A DNA stretch of 56,772 bases from Acidimicrobiales bacterium (GTDB taxonomy: Bacteria > Actinomycetota > Acidimicrobiia > Acidimicrobiales > SHLQ01), in the NCBI GenBank assembly GCA_020629635.1, contig JAHDCX010000020.1, forward strand, positions 1 to 56,772. The letters are read 5' to 3'. The notes below the pieces were generated by a model that ran no database searches, was not told the origin of the DNA, and worked only from the letters and a program-made list of their open reading frames with translations. How positions within the stretch are numbered: the stretch's first letter is position 1; each line of letters begins with the position of its first letter. Made by a program: the position numbers and the translations under genes. Shown here piece after piece: positions 25,084 through 33,538 of this stretch.

Positions 25084-25965
25084 TCAATTGTCGAACAGCG
25101 TGGCGATGACGTCGCGGGCGTGAGCGACGACGCGGAGTGGGTCGTCGCGTCGGTGATTGCAGAACATCGACATCTGGGCGGCCAGGTCGTCGATCCGGAG
25201 GTAGCGCACGCCAGCGGGTTCGAAGGTCCGAACGCCGTCGGGCACGATGGCCGCGCCCTCGCCCGACGCAACGAGGCCGAGGATCGTCGTGTACTCCGTG
25301 GCTTCGATCAACGGGGCGTACTCGTGTCCATGGTCGCTCAGCAGTGCCGTGAGGTCTTCGTGGAGGGTCGGCGAGAGCCTCCGGTCGAACCCGATGAGGG
25401 GCCGATCCGCGAGCTCGCTCACGGTGATGGCGTCAGCGGTCGTCTCGTCGTCGGGACCAACCGCGAGGAACAGTTGCTCGACGAGAAATCGTTCGCCGGT
25501 GAGGTCGTCGTCGTCCGCTGGGGTTCGGGAAATCCCGATGTCGATCTCGCCGGACCGAAGCGCATCGACCTGTGCCCGGCTCGACATGATCGTCAGGTCG
25601 TGGTGCACCTTGGGCCAGTGCTGGCGATGGGCTCGCAGGTACTTCGGCATGACCTGGAATGCGGCCGAATCGACGAACGCGAGACGGAGCAGGCCTCCTT
25701 CGCCACTGCGGAACTCGTCCATCACCCGCTCCGCAGCGTCAGCGGCCGTGACGAGGCGGAGGGCTTGGGTCCGGAACACGTCGCCTGCGGCGGTGAGCGA
25801 CACCCGGCGAGTCGTTCGCTCGAACAGTTGCACGCCGAGTTCGGACTCGAGCAGGCGGATCTGCTGGCTCAGGGGCGGTTGCGCCATGTGCAGCCGCTCG
25901 GCGGCCCGACCGAAGTGGAGCTCGTCGGCGACGGCGAGGAAGTAGCGCACCCGTTGAAGATTCAC
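25084..25965 (-). CDS. LysR-family regulator, divergent from soxBDAG
   Basis: This 293-aa LysR regulator has an N-terminal winged helix (MNLQRVRYFLAVADELHFGRAAERLHMAQPPLSQQIRLLESELGVQLFERTTRRVSLTAAG in consecutive pieces). Its C-terminal substrate-binding domain contains DIGISRTPADDDDLTGE and RPLIGFDRRLSP. It is divergently placed 83 bases from soxB, the usual arrangement for a regulator of the adjacent operon. Sarcosine, creatine or a betaine may be the co-inducer (inference). The GTG start has no clear Shine-Dalgarno site. Confidence 0.92.
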   Translation of the reverse strand: MNLQRVRYFLAVADELHFGRAAERLHMAQPPLSQQIRLLESELGVQLFERTTRRVSLTAAGDVFRTQALRLVTAADAAERVMDEFRSGEGGLLRLAFVDSAAFQVMPKYLRAHRQHWPKVHHDLTIMSSRAQVDALRSGEIDIGISRTPADDDDLTGERFLVEQLFLAVGPDDETTADAITVSELADRPLIGFDRRLSPTLHEDLTALLSDHGHEYAPLIEATEYTTILGLVASGEGAAIVPDGVRTFEPAGVRYLRIDDLAAQMSMFCNHRRDDPLRVVAHARDVIATLFDN

Positions 25966-25980
25966 TGAGAGTCAGACACT

Positions 25981-26001
25981 ATCAATCGGGGGTCGATTGA
26001 T
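25981..26001. promoter_or_regulatory. Palindromic LysR operator candidate
   Basis: ATCAATCG (25981-25988) and CGATTGAT (25994-26001) are perfect 8-base inverted arms around a five-base GGGGT spacer. The centre is about 58 bases before the soxB start, close to the -65 position usual for LysR recognition sites, and about 26 bases before the LysR GTG, so autorepression is also plausible. Confidence 0.7.
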
Positions 26002-26036
26002 ACCAGCTCTCTGCTGACACCGACGGCGCGCTTCCC

Positions 26037-26042
26037 TAACGT
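26037..26042 (+). promoter_or_regulatory. -10 element for a leaderless soxB transcript
   Basis: TAACGT ends 6 bases before the soxB ATG and no Shine-Dalgarno sequence is present (CCCCC precedes ATG). This is the spacing expected when transcription begins at the start codon. The same hexamer occurs before lgt. Confidence 0.5.
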
Positions 26043-26048
26043 TCCCCC

Positions 26049-27365
26049 ATGGCAGGAATCTTCCGTCGTAACGGCGCAGGCGACGCGCCAGCTCGCTACT
26101 CCGCACCGCAGCTCGCACGCAAGGGGCTCACCGGGGAGGAGTGGCCCCGCGTGTGGCGCGACCACGAGATCAAACCGGCCTACGACGTGATCATCATCGG
26201 CGGCGGCGTGCACGGCCTCGCGACCGCCTACTACCTCGCGACCAATCACGGGATCACCAACGTTGCGGTGCTCGACAAGGGCTACCTCGGCGGCGGAGGG
26301 TCGGGCCGAAACACGGCGATCGTTCGGTCCAACTATCTGACCCCCGAAGGCGTCGCGTTCTACGACCGGTCGCTGTCGCTCTACAACTCGATGGCGGCCG
26401 ACCTGAACATCAACGTGATGTTCTCCGAGCGCGGTCACCTCACGCTCGCACACACCGACTCGGCACTGCGCACGATGCACTGGCGTGCCGAGGTCAACAA
26501 GCTCCAGGGCATCGACTCCTCGGTCATCGACCCCGACGAGGTGAAGAAACTCGCGCCGAGTCTCGACGTCAGCACTCACCCTCGCTACCCCATCCTCGGG
26601 GCGCTCTATCACCCACCGGGTGGCATCATCCGACACGACGCCGTCGTGTGGGGGTACGCCCGTGGCGCCGACCATCGCGGCGTGCACCTGCACCAGAAGA
26701 CCGAGGTGCTCGACATCCTCGTCGAAGGCGGCGACGGGCCTGGCGGCAAGGGGGCAGGCGGCAAAGTCACGGGTGTGCGAACCAACAAGGGCGACATCTC
26801 TGCCCCGATCGTCGTGAACTGCACGGCCGGCTGGGGATCGCTGATCTCGAACATGGCAGGCGTGAAGCTGCCGATCAACACCCACCCGCTCGAAGCCGCA
26901 GTGACCGAACCGGTCAAGGTGTTTTTGCCGACGGTCGTCGTCTCGGGGTCGTTGCACGTCTACGTGAGCCAGACCGATCGCGGCGAGCTCGTGTTCGGGG
27001 CGTCGGTCGACCCGCTGGCCACCTACTCGATGCGGGGGTCGCTCAGCTTCACCGAAGAGCTGGCCGGCCACATCCTCGAACTCATGCCTGGCATCTCGAA
27101 GATGCGACTTCTGCGCCAGTGGGCGGGCCTCTGCGACATGACGCCCGACTACTCCCCGATCATGGGCTTCACCCCCGTCGAGGGGCACCTGACCGATGTC
27201 GGCTGGGGCACCTACGGCTTCAAGGCCGGCCCTGTCTCCGGTGAGCAAATGGCGGAGTGCATTGCGACCAACACCACGCCAAAGCTCATCGCCCCCTTCG
27301 CCCTCGAGCGCTTCAGCACCGGTCAACTCGTCGGCGAAAAGGGCGCTGCGGCGGTCGGACACTAG
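26049..27365 (+). CDS. soxB: Sarcosine oxidase beta subunit
   Basis: This FAD-containing subunit of heterotetrameric sarcosine oxidase oxidises the N-methyl group of sarcosine. At 438 aa it has the dinucleotide motif VIIIGGGVHGLATAYYLA, followed by the family signature LDKGYLGGGGSGRNTAIVRSNYLTPEG and a C-terminal GLCDMTPDYSPIMGFTPVEG...GWGTYGFKAGPVSGE. An N-terminal extension (FRRNGAGDAPARYSAPQLARKGL) is usual in this subunit. It is the first gene of soxB-soxD-soxA-soxG. An unusual internal GGDGPGGKGAGGK loop (about residues 229-241) is not conserved in relatives I remember. Confidence 0.95.
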   Translation: MAGIFRRNGAGDAPARYSAPQLARKGLTGEEWPRVWRDHEIKPAYDVIIIGGGVHGLATAYYLATNHGITNVAVLDKGYLGGGGSGRNTAIVRSNYLTPEGVAFYDRSLSLYNSMAADLNINVMFSERGHLTLAHTDSALRTMHWRAEVNKLQGIDSSVIDPDEVKKLAPSLDVSTHPRYPILGALYHPPGGIIRHDAVVWGYARGADHRGVHLHQKTEVLDILVEGGDGPGGKGAGGKVTGVRTNKGDISAPIVVNCTAGWGSLISNMAGVKLPINTHPLEAAVTEPVKVFLPTVVVSGSLHVYVSQTDRGELVFGASVDPLATYSMRGSLSFTEELAGHILELMPGISKMRLLRQWAGLCDMTPDYSPIMGFTPVEGHLTDVGWGTYGFKAGPVSGEQMAECIATNTTPKLIAPFALERFSTGQLVGEKGAAAVGH

Positions 27366-27380
27366 GAGGAACCAGACCCG

Positions 27381-27731
27381 ATGCTTCTCGTACCGTGTCC
27401 GCACTGCGGGCCACGCAACCAATCCGATCTCCGACTCGTTGGCGCCACCGTGCCCCGACCCGATCCGAACGCGACGACGCCCGAGGAGTGGGGCGACTAT
27501 CTGTACCTCCGGGACAACCCGGCGGACTGGATCGAAGAGACCTGGTACTGCCGGGCGGGGTGCCGCCGCTACTTCACGCTCACCCGCCATCAGGGCACCA
27601 ACGAGTTCCGGAATCCCCCAATGCCCGGCGACAAGGTCGGAACGGCGACGTACACGACGATCAGCGTCGGCAGCTCGGGTTCGCAACCCGGGGCCAACAT
27701 CGAACCCCACACGACCGGAGGTGCGTCGTGA
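27381..27731 (+). CDS. soxD: Sarcosine oxidase delta subunit
   Basis: This 116-aa zinc-binding structural subunit has its first ligand pair in CPHCG (Cys6, Cys9). The second pair is usually His-x3-Cys in a WxHxxGCRRWF motif. Here the motif reads WYCRAGCRRYF, giving Cys57 and Cys61, so the site appears to be all-cysteine. GDYLYLRDNP is the family's middle motif. AGGAGG lies about 10 bases before the ATG. Its stop overlaps the soxA GTG start by 4 bases (GTGA). Confidence 0.93.
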   Translation: MLLVPCPHCGPRNQSDLRLVGATVPRPDPNATTPEEWGDYLYLRDNPADWIEETWYCRAGCRRYFTLTRHQGTNEFRNPPMPGDKVGTATYTTISVGSSGSQPGANIEPHTTGGAS

Positions 27732-30571
27732 CCGAACGGCTTCAACCACAGAGTGGCGAAGTCATCGACCGCTCGACGCCGCTGCCCTTTGTGTGGAACG
27801 GCAAGGAGTGCACAGGGTACGTCGGAGACACGATCGCCTCGGCGATCATGGCGAACGGGCACCGGATCTTCGCCCGGTCGATGAAGTATCACCGGCCTCG
27901 AGGACTGCTGACTGCGGACTTCTGGGACCCGAACGCCTTCGTTCAAGTCGACGACGACCCCAATGTGCGGTCGGGCCACCGCCTGCTCGAAGTGGGCGTC
28001 ACGGTGTCACCGCAGAACGTGTGGCCGTCGCTCGACGTCGACGTGAAGGCCGCCAATCAGCTCGTTGGCCGCTTCCTCTCCCCCGGCTTCTACTACAAGA
28101 CGTTCATCCACCCGCAGAAGCTGTGGCCTGCGTACGAGAAGGTGCTGTCGACTTTCGCACCGGGCGGTGAGGTCGACATCGAGACGCCGCTCGCCTATCA
28201 CGACAAGCGCTACACCCACCCTGACGTCGTGGTCGCTGGCGGTGGGCCGGCCGGCATGGCGGCTGCGTTGGCCGCAGCTGAAGCGGGAGCGTCGGTCCTG
28301 TTGGTCGAGCACGAACATGGCCTCGGAGGTCACCTCCGCTGGGGGTCCGACGAGGAGCGTGCCGTCGCTGCGGATCTCGAGGCCAAAGTGCGCGCCGCCG
28401 GTGTCGAAGTCCTGACCGATTCGACGGTCACCGGCCGATACGAAGACAACTGGGTCGGCATCGTGCAACGGAGCCATCCGATCGCCGTCGAGCGGTTGAT
28501 CAAGGCCCGAGCGAAGACGTTGGTCGTCGCCGCGGGTCTGATCGAACGCCCCTATGTGTTCGCCGGCAACGACCGCCCTGGTGTGATGCTGTCAGGCGCC
28601 GTTCGACGACTCATCAACCTCTACGCCGTGAAGCCTGGTGAGCGCGCCGTCGTCTTCAGCGCCAACGACTCAGGCGATGCATCGGTGGCCGACCTCGAGC
28701 GCGCTGGCGTCGAGATCGCGGCTGTGGTCGATGGGCGAACAACGGGCAACGTGATCGCCACCCACGGTTCGCAGAAGGCGATCAAGTCTGTCGAGCTGTC
28801 CGGCGGCCGGACCGTCGAGGCTGACCTTCTCGTCACCGCAGTGGGTTGGACGGCGCCGACATCGCTGCTGAACATGGCTGGCGACCGCCCGGTCTACGAC
28901 CCTGCCGTCGCACGCTTCTTCCCATCGGGGACACCCGACAACGTGCTCGTGACCGGCGGGCTCGCCGGAGACGGCACACTCGACCAACTCATCGAGCACG
29001 GGTCAGCGACGGGTTCGCTCGCCGCAGGCCGCGCGGTCGCGATCGCCCATCGCCTCCAGGCGGCGACGGTCCGTGCGGCGGCGGTCGAGGGCGCTGAGCC
29101 CGATCTTGCGGCCGACGTGCGAACCCCGCTCGGCCGTGATCCCCATCCCGAACTCTTCCGGTCGACGACGCACGGAATCGTCGACTACTCCGAAGACGTT
29201 GGCTCGAAGGACCTCGTCTCGGCGGCCAAGGAGGGCTACGACTCCGTCGAACTGCTCAAGCGGTACACGACCGCGACGATGGGCCCGGCGCAAGGCAAGC
29301 TCGAGACGGTCAACACGGTCGCGGTGCTCGCCGAAGCTCGAGGCGAGACCATTGCCGAGGTCGGCACGACCATCTGGCGACCGCCGTACGCCCCAATCAC
29401 CCTCGGCGCGCTCGCTGGCCGGATCTTCGAGCCGGAGCGGGTCTCGTCGATCCACCCGTGGCATGTTGCCAACGGCGCGAAGCCGATCCTCGCCGGGCAG
29501 TGGATCCGCCCCGAGCACTATGGCGACCCCGCCGGAGAGGTCACCAACGTCCGCACGAACGTCGGCATCATCGACGTGACGCCACTCGGCAAGCTCGTGC
29601 TCGACGGCCCTGACGTCCCGAAGCTGCTCAACCTGCTGTACACGAACTCGTGGAACAAACTCGACGTCGGCTCGGTGCGCTACGGCCTGATGTGTGCCGA
29701 AGACGGTGTCGTCATGGACGACGGCGTCACCGGCCGCCTCAGCGAGAACCGGTGGCTGATGACGACCACGTCGTCGGGTGCGGGCAGTGTCTGGGAATGG
29801 GCCGAGAACTGGCTCCAGACAGCGCACCCCGACTGGGAGGTGTTCGTGACGCCGGTGACCACGGCGTACACGTCGATCAACGTCGCCGGGCCGAAGTCGC
29901 GTGAGCTCATGAGCCGCCTCACCGACATCGATCTCGATCCCGACGCGTTCGGCTACATGAAGGTGCGGACTGGCGAGATCGCAGGCGTCGACGACTGCAT
30001 CATGTGGAGGATTGGTTTCACCGGCGAACTCAGCTATGAGCTGCATGTTCCTGCTGGCTACGGCCTCCATGTCTGGGAGGCGCTGCTCGAAGCGGGCGCT
30101 GATCTCGGTGTTGCGCCGTTCGGTCTCGAAGCGCAGCGGATCATGCGGATCGAGAAGGGCCACTTCATCGTCGGCCAGGACACCGACGGACTCACCAAGG
30201 CACCGACCACGGGTCTCCAGCCGCTGATCAAGCTCGACAAGGACGACTTTGTCGGCAAACCCGAGCTGACGTGGGCAATGGAGCAGGACCTGCCGGTGCT
30301 GGTGTCGGTGAAGATGACCGACAAGACGATCGTCCCGCCCGAGGCCAGCCAGATCGTGCGGCCCGGTACCAACGAGATCCTCGGCCGCATCACCAGCTCT
30401 CGGTACTCGCCGACGCTCGGCGAATCGATTGGGCTCGCACAGGTGCCCCCCGAACTGGCATCTGCCGGGTCGGAGCTCACCGTCGTGTTGACGTCGGGAG
30501 AGCGGACCACGGCCGTGGTCCAAGAACATCACGCCCATTTCGACCCCGAAGGAGCACGTCTCCGTGTCTGA
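27728..30571 (+). CDS. soxA: Sarcosine oxidase alpha subunit
   Basis: This 947-aa subunit has an N-terminal ferredoxin-like domain (1-110, FVWNGKECTGYVGDTIASAIMANG) and a dinucleotide-binding domain with VVVAGGGPAGMAAALAAAEAG (about 167-187). The long C-terminal GcvT-like domain (about 560-947; FEPERVSSIHPWHVANGAK, GIIDVTPLGKLVLDGPD, GFTGELSYELHVPAGYG, RIEKGHFIVGQDTDG) transfers the one-carbon unit to tetrahydrofolate. The GTG start at 27728 has GGAGGT 6 bases upstream and overlaps soxD by 4 bases. The longer ORF begins inside soxB out of frame and is not credible. With soxB it yields glycine, 5,10-methylene-THF and peroxide. Confidence 0.95.
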   Translation: MTERLQPQSGEVIDRSTPLPFVWNGKECTGYVGDTIASAIMANGHRIFARSMKYHRPRGLLTADFWDPNAFVQVDDDPNVRSGHRLLEVGVTVSPQNVWPSLDVDVKAANQLVGRFLSPGFYYKTFIHPQKLWPAYEKVLSTFAPGGEVDIETPLAYHDKRYTHPDVVVAGGGPAGMAAALAAAEAGASVLLVEHEHGLGGHLRWGSDEERAVAADLEAKVRAAGVEVLTDSTVTGRYEDNWVGIVQRSHPIAVERLIKARAKTLVVAAGLIERPYVFAGNDRPGVMLSGAVRRLINLYAVKPGERAVVFSANDSGDASVADLERAGVEIAAVVDGRTTGNVIATHGSQKAIKSVELSGGRTVEADLLVTAVGWTAPTSLLNMAGDRPVYDPAVARFFPSGTPDNVLVTGGLAGDGTLDQLIEHGSATGSLAAGRAVAIAHRLQAATVRAAAVEGAEPDLAADVRTPLGRDPHPELFRSTTHGIVDYSEDVGSKDLVSAAKEGYDSVELLKRYTTATMGPAQGKLETVNTVAVLAEARGETIAEVGTTIWRPPYAPITLGALAGRIFEPERVSSIHPWHVANGAKPILAGQWIRPEHYGDPAGEVTNVRTNVGIIDVTPLGKLVLDGPDVPKLLNLLYTNSWNKLDVGSVRYGLMCAEDGVVMDDGVTGRLSENRWLMTTTSSGAGSVWEWAENWLQTAHPDWEVFVTPVTTAYTSINVAGPKSRELMSRLTDIDLDPDAFGYMKVRTGEIAGVDDCIMWRIGFTGELSYELHVPAGYGLHVWEALLEAGADLGVAPFGLEAQRIMRIEKGHFIVGQDTDGLTKAPTTGLQPLIKLDKDDFVGKPELTWAMEQDLPVLVSVKMTDKTIVPPEASQIVRPGTNEILGRITSSRYSPTLGESIGLAQVPPELASAGSELTVVLTSGERTTAVVQEHHAHFDPEGARLRV

Positions 30572-31118
30572 TCTGACGATCCAATCCCCGGTCACCCGCA
30601 GCTACTCGACCAAGACCGACGCGGCGATCACGCTCACCGATGAGACCGCCCAGTCTCGACTGCTCTTTCGAGCGGGTACCGGTACGCCGATTCGAGCGGC
30701 CCTTGCGCAGAGCTTCGGCAGCTCGCGAATGAGCGGGGATGTGCTGATCGCCGGCTCGCGTCCCGACGAATGGCTTGTCCTTGGCGAAGCGGACGCGGTC
30801 GCTGCGTGGAGCGCAGACGTGCCGACCGAAGGCCACGTAAGCCTCGTCGATTGGACCCACGGCCGGGCACAGTTCCGGCTGACTGGTGAGCCGGTCCGAG
30901 GCGCACTCGAAAAGGTCTGCGGCCTCGACTGGTCTAACGCAATGACGCCCGACGGCGCCGTGACCAGCGGCTCGATCGCGAAGGTCACCTGCGACATCAT
31001 TCGCAACGACGTCGACGGCGTCCCGAGCTACCTGATCCTGGTGGATCGCAGCTTCGGTCAATACCTCTTCGACGCGCTGCTCGACGCAGGCGACGAATTC
31101 GGCATCACCGTCGGCTGA
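30564..31118 (+). CDS. soxG: Sarcosine oxidase gamma subunit
   Basis: This 184-aa small subunit completes the heterotetramer. It shows the GcvT-like small-subunit pattern: MSGDVLIAGSRPDEWLVLGEADAV, VSLVDWTHGRAQFRLTGEPVRGALEKVCGLDW and VDRSFGQYLFDALLDAGDEFGI. The GTG start lies 8 bases inside the end of soxA, so translation is coupled. It is the last gene of the operon; no glyA, purU or serine dehydratase follows, although those often extend sox operons elsewhere. Confidence 0.92.
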   Translation: MSDLTIQSPVTRSYSTKTDAAITLTDETAQSRLLFRAGTGTPIRAALAQSFGSSRMSGDVLIAGSRPDEWLVLGEADAVAAWSADVPTEGHVSLVDWTHGRAQFRLTGEPVRGALEKVCGLDWSNAMTPDGAVTSGSIAKVTCDIIRNDVDGVPSYLILVDRSFGQYLFDALLDAGDEFGITVG

Positions 31119-31143
31119 CCCTGGTGGTCCCGAGACGCGAAGC

Positions 31144-31167
31144 GGCCGGGCCCCGAAGGACCCGGCC
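31144..31167. terminator. Bidirectional terminator after soxG
   Basis: GGCCGGG (31144-31150) and CCCGGCC (31161-31167) pair, extendable to about ten pairs with one mismatch. The hairpin lies between soxG (ends 31118) and the convergent aquaporin gene (ends 31214). Confidence 0.7.
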
Positions 31168-31181
31168 ACTCAGAAATTCGT

Positions 31182-31210
31182 GTCACGTTGGTGTCTGACA
31201 CCAACGTGAC
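31182..31210. repeat. Near-perfect palindrome next to terminator
   Basis: Two 14-base arms are perfectly complementary around a single T at 31196 (left arm GTCACGTTGGTGTC at 31182-31195). It lies 3 bases past the aquaporin stop and could act as that gene's terminator on the minus strand. Its near-absence of a loop makes it look more like a cruciform or dispersed palindrome. Confidence 0.7.
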
Positions 31211-31213
31211 CGG

Positions 31214-31942
31214 TCAGACGACGATGTCTTCGTCGTCGCCGAGGAGTCCGCGGTAGATCAGTGCGCCGAGCACGCCGCCGATGATCGGGGCGAGCCAGAA
31301 CAGCCACAGCTGCGGGATGTAGTCGCCGCCAGCGAACAACGCCTGGCTGGTGGAGCGAGCAGGGTTGACCGAGGTGTTCGTGACCGGGATCGAGATCAGG
31401 TGGATGAGAACCAACATGAGACCGATCGCGAGGCCGCCGAAACCGGCTGCTGCCTTCTTGGCGGTGGCGCCGAGAATGACGATCAGGAACATCGCGGTCA
31501 TCACGACCTCGGTCAGGAAGGCCACGCCGACGCCGGAGCCGTTCGGTGACAGGTCCCCGTATCCGTTGGCGGCGAAGGCGCCAGCAGTGGAGTTGTCGAT
31601 GTCGGGTGAGCCCGCCATCAGGAACACGAGAAGGGCGCCGACTGCGGCTCCGATGACCTGCACGACGATGTAGGGCACGGCATTGGCTGCCGAGAATCGG
31701 CCACCGGCTACCAGGCCGAGGGTGACCGCGGGATTGAAGTGGCCGCCCGAGATCGGACCGAGGGCATATGCGCCCGTGACGACGGTCAGGCCGAAGGCAA
31801 GACTGACGCCAACGAAACCGAGTCCAAGGCTGGTGCCGTTGCCACCTGTGCCGAAGTCTGCTGCGAGGACGGCTGCACCACAGCCACCCAGCACCAGGCC
31901 GAGGGTGCCGATGAATTCGGCGCCCAACGCTTTGATGTCCAT
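31214..31942 (-). CDS. aqpZ: Aquaporin Z-like MIP channel
   Basis: This 242-aa six-span channel has both NPA loops: [11 protein letters not shown] and TSVNPARS. The His in [19 protein letters not shown] and the Arg after the second NPA match the narrow aromatic/arginine filter of water-selective AqpZ rather than glycerol facilitators. The start at 31942 is fixed by GGGGAG 6 bases upstream. The longer open frame upstream has no family match. It follows the M19 operon on the same strand but is separated by a hairpin, and its neighbours suggest an osmotic link with the betaine importer. Confidence 0.93.
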   Translation of the reverse strand: MDIKALGAEFIGTLGLVLGGCGAAVLAADFGTGGNGTSLGLGFVGVSLAFGLTVVTGAYALGPISGGHFNPAVTLGLVAGGRFSAANAVPYIVVQVIGAAVGALLVFLMAGSPDIDNSTAGAFAANGYGDLSPNGSGVGVAFLTEVVMTAMFLIVILGATAKKAAAGFGGLAIGLMLVLIHLISIPVTNTSVNPARSTSQALFAGGDYIPQLWLFWLAPIIGGVLGALIYRGLLGDDEDIVV

Positions 31943-31969
31943 AAATGTCTCCCCATCTAGAGATATGGC

Positions 31970-31987
31970 GACACGCACCCGCGTGTC
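31970..31987 (-). terminator. Hairpin between the 180-aa gene and aquaporin
   Basis: GACACGC (31970-31976) and GCGTGTC (31981-31987) form a perfect 7-base stem with an ACCC loop. It is 28 bases before the aquaporin start and about 60 bases past the stop at 32049. It may end the upstream operon or control the aquaporin. Confidence 0.45.
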
Positions 31988-32048
31988 TCCCCCACCAAGG
32001 AGCAACCTAGTGGCCGGTTTGTCGCGAGAACGGGAAATCGCGTGCTGA

Positions 32049-32591
32049 TCAGGGCGACTCGAGCGCGTCGAGTTCGTGCTCCAGTACCAGGTAGGGGGCA
32101 GCCAGCTGGACGAGGTGCTCCCAGACCTGTCGGTCCACCGTGATGCCGTTGCGTGCGGCTCGTACACGAGCGTCTTCGATCTGGTCGACCGCCTCACGAC
32201 CATCTCCCTCGACGAGCGCCACGTCGATCGGTGAGTCGGTGCACGCTTCGGACTGCGAGAGCCACTGTGTTGGGTGCAACCCGTCGACGAGCAGAAGGCT
32301 GCCGAGTCGCCCGAGATCGGCAGCCAGCTGGACGAGGTCCGCCCGGCACGCGTTGACAGGACGCGGTTCTGGCTGCCTGAGCAATGACGAAGCGACGGTC
32401 GCGCCGCACACGACCTTGTCGAGCTCGATGGCCCTGACCAACGTCCCAAGCGCCATGGGGAACACGGCGGCCGACGTCGATGCGTTGGCGGCAACGGCGC
32501 CAGCGACTCCATGGCTGAGGCCCCGGACCCGCATCGACCGGTAGGCGTAGTCCGCGATCTCTCGCGGGGCGACGACGACGGGAGCCGTCAC
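32049..32591 (-). CDS. Hypothetical protein (180 aa), DUF3726-like
   Basis: The gene starts at GTG 32591, overlapping the dipeptidase-like stop by 4 bases (GTGA), so it is translationally coupled. The protein opens [40 protein letters not shown]. This is reminiscent of DUF3726 proteins, which begin with a similar helix of charged/aromatic residues and a GLPWGLAEE-like turn, but I hold this match loosely. It contains [12 protein letters not shown], a Leu-rich [19 protein letters not shown] and ends in an acidic ELDALESP. No catalytic motif, signal or membrane span is seen. Confidence 0.6.
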   Translation of the reverse strand: MTAPVVVAPREIADYAYRSMRVRGLSHGVAGAVAANASTSAAVFPMALGTLVRAIELDKVVCGATVASSLLRQPEPRPVNACRADLVQLAADLGRLGSLLLVDGLHPTQWLSQSEACTDSPIDVALVEGDGREAVDQIEDARVRAARNGITVDRQVWEHLVQLAAPYLVLEHELDALESP

Positions 32592-33538
32592 CCGATGATC
32601 TCGCCGTAGAACCGGCGCCAGTTTCCGCCGAGAATCTTGTCGGCTTCCTCTGCCGCGAATCCGACATCGGCGAGCCCTGCTCGAAGGTTTGCGAAGTCTT
32701 TCGGACCATCGAACCACGATGGCCACTCCGGGAAGACGGGAATCGCCGACGGGTCCGTCGGTCGATTCCATCGGCCGGATCGCATCCAACCCAGCGCATC
32801 GGCGCTCCAACCGAGGACGGCGTCCGAGCCGATGGCGACCTGATCGATCGACATCTGTTCCACGAGGCGAGCGATCATTTCGCAGTACTGGCGGCTTGTG
32901 ACCTCACTCCCCCCAATGAACAGGGGGTACAGGGTGACTCCCATCATCCCGCCGGTCTCGGCCAACGCGTCGACGACGACATCGGGCTTGTTGCGGGGAG
33001 AGTCGTGGAACCAAAGAGGATTCCCGTGGGTCACCGCGATGGGCTGTGCCGAGTGACGGATCGCGTCGAGCCCCGTCTGGTTGCCGACGTGGGAGATGTC
33101 AATGACGACGCCTTCACGATTGCATGCCTCGACGATTCGATGGCCGGCGAGCGTCAACCCGCCGTCGTTCGGCTCCCAGCAACTCGAACCGAGGTGGTTG
33201 GCGATGTTGTAGGTGAGCTGGACGACCTTCACTCCGACGTCCGAGAACATGCCGACGAGCTCGGGGTCATCACCGATCATCGAAGAGTTCTGGAATCCAA
33301 GGAGGATTCCGAGCACGCCGTCGGCCTTCGCCTGATCCATCTCGCCAACCGACCGAACGATCCGGGCGATGTCGGCGTTCTCACGGAGCAGGTGGCGCAT
33401 GGCGCCGATACGGGCGAACGTGCCGGCGGTGTCTTCCCAAACGCCGACCGTGGCGTGCACGATGTCGATTCCGCCCGAGCGAACCTCCTCGATGACCGGG
33501 CGGCTCCAATCGTTGATCTCGAGTCCGTCGATGATCAT
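32588..33538 (-). CDS. M19 (renal dipeptidase-like) family protein lacking HxD
   Basis: This 316-aa TIM-barrel amidohydrolase of peptidase family M19 is recognised by GILLGFQNSSMIGDDPELVGMFSDVGVKVVQLTYNIANHLGSSCWEPNDGGLTLAGHRIVEACN, IDISHVGNQTGLDAI and the C-terminal ILGGNWRRFYGEI. Family enzymes bind two zinc ions through an N-terminal HxD, a Glu and two His. Here the N-terminus is DGLEINDW, so the HxD pair is absent, while the SH in IDISHVG and the THG position are kept. From memory, relatives with this start occur beside dimethylglycine/betaine genes in Pseudomonas. Real peptidase activity is doubtful. It is the middle gene of a three-gene operon. Confidence 0.82.
   Translation of the reverse strand: MIIDGLEINDWSRPVIEEVRSGGIDIVHATVGVWEDTAGTFARIGAMRHLLRENADIARIVRSVGEMDQAKADGVLGILLGFQNSSMIGDDPELVGMFSDVGVKVVQLTYNIANHLGSSCWEPNDGGLTLAGHRIVEACNREGVVIDISHVGNQTGLDAIRHSAQPIAVTHGNPLWFHDSPRNKPDVVVDALAETGGMMGVTLYPLFIGGSEVTSRQYCEMIARLVEQMSIDQVAIGSDAVLGWSADALGWMRSGRWNRPTDPSAIPVFPEWPSWFDGPKDFANLRAGLADVGFAAEEADKILGGNWRRFYGEIIG

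Noticed and set aside
25981-26001. Strict T-N11-A LysR half-site spacing
   Set aside because: The palindrome is real but its symmetric T and A bases are 9 or 17 apart, not 11, so I claim only an inverted repeat.
25966-26048. Glycine riboswitch ahead of soxB
   Set aside because: The gap is only 83 bases, is occupied by the palindrome and -10 element, and shows no aptamer-like structure.
25962-27749. 595-aa open frame opposite soxB
   Set aside because: Shadow of soxB; composition is low-complexity Val/Asp/Arg with no motifs.
29003-30595. 530-aa open frame on the minus strand opposite soxA
   Set aside because: It is antisense to a clearly recognised gene, is rich in Arg/Asp/Val as expected from a GC-rich shadow frame, and has no family pattern.
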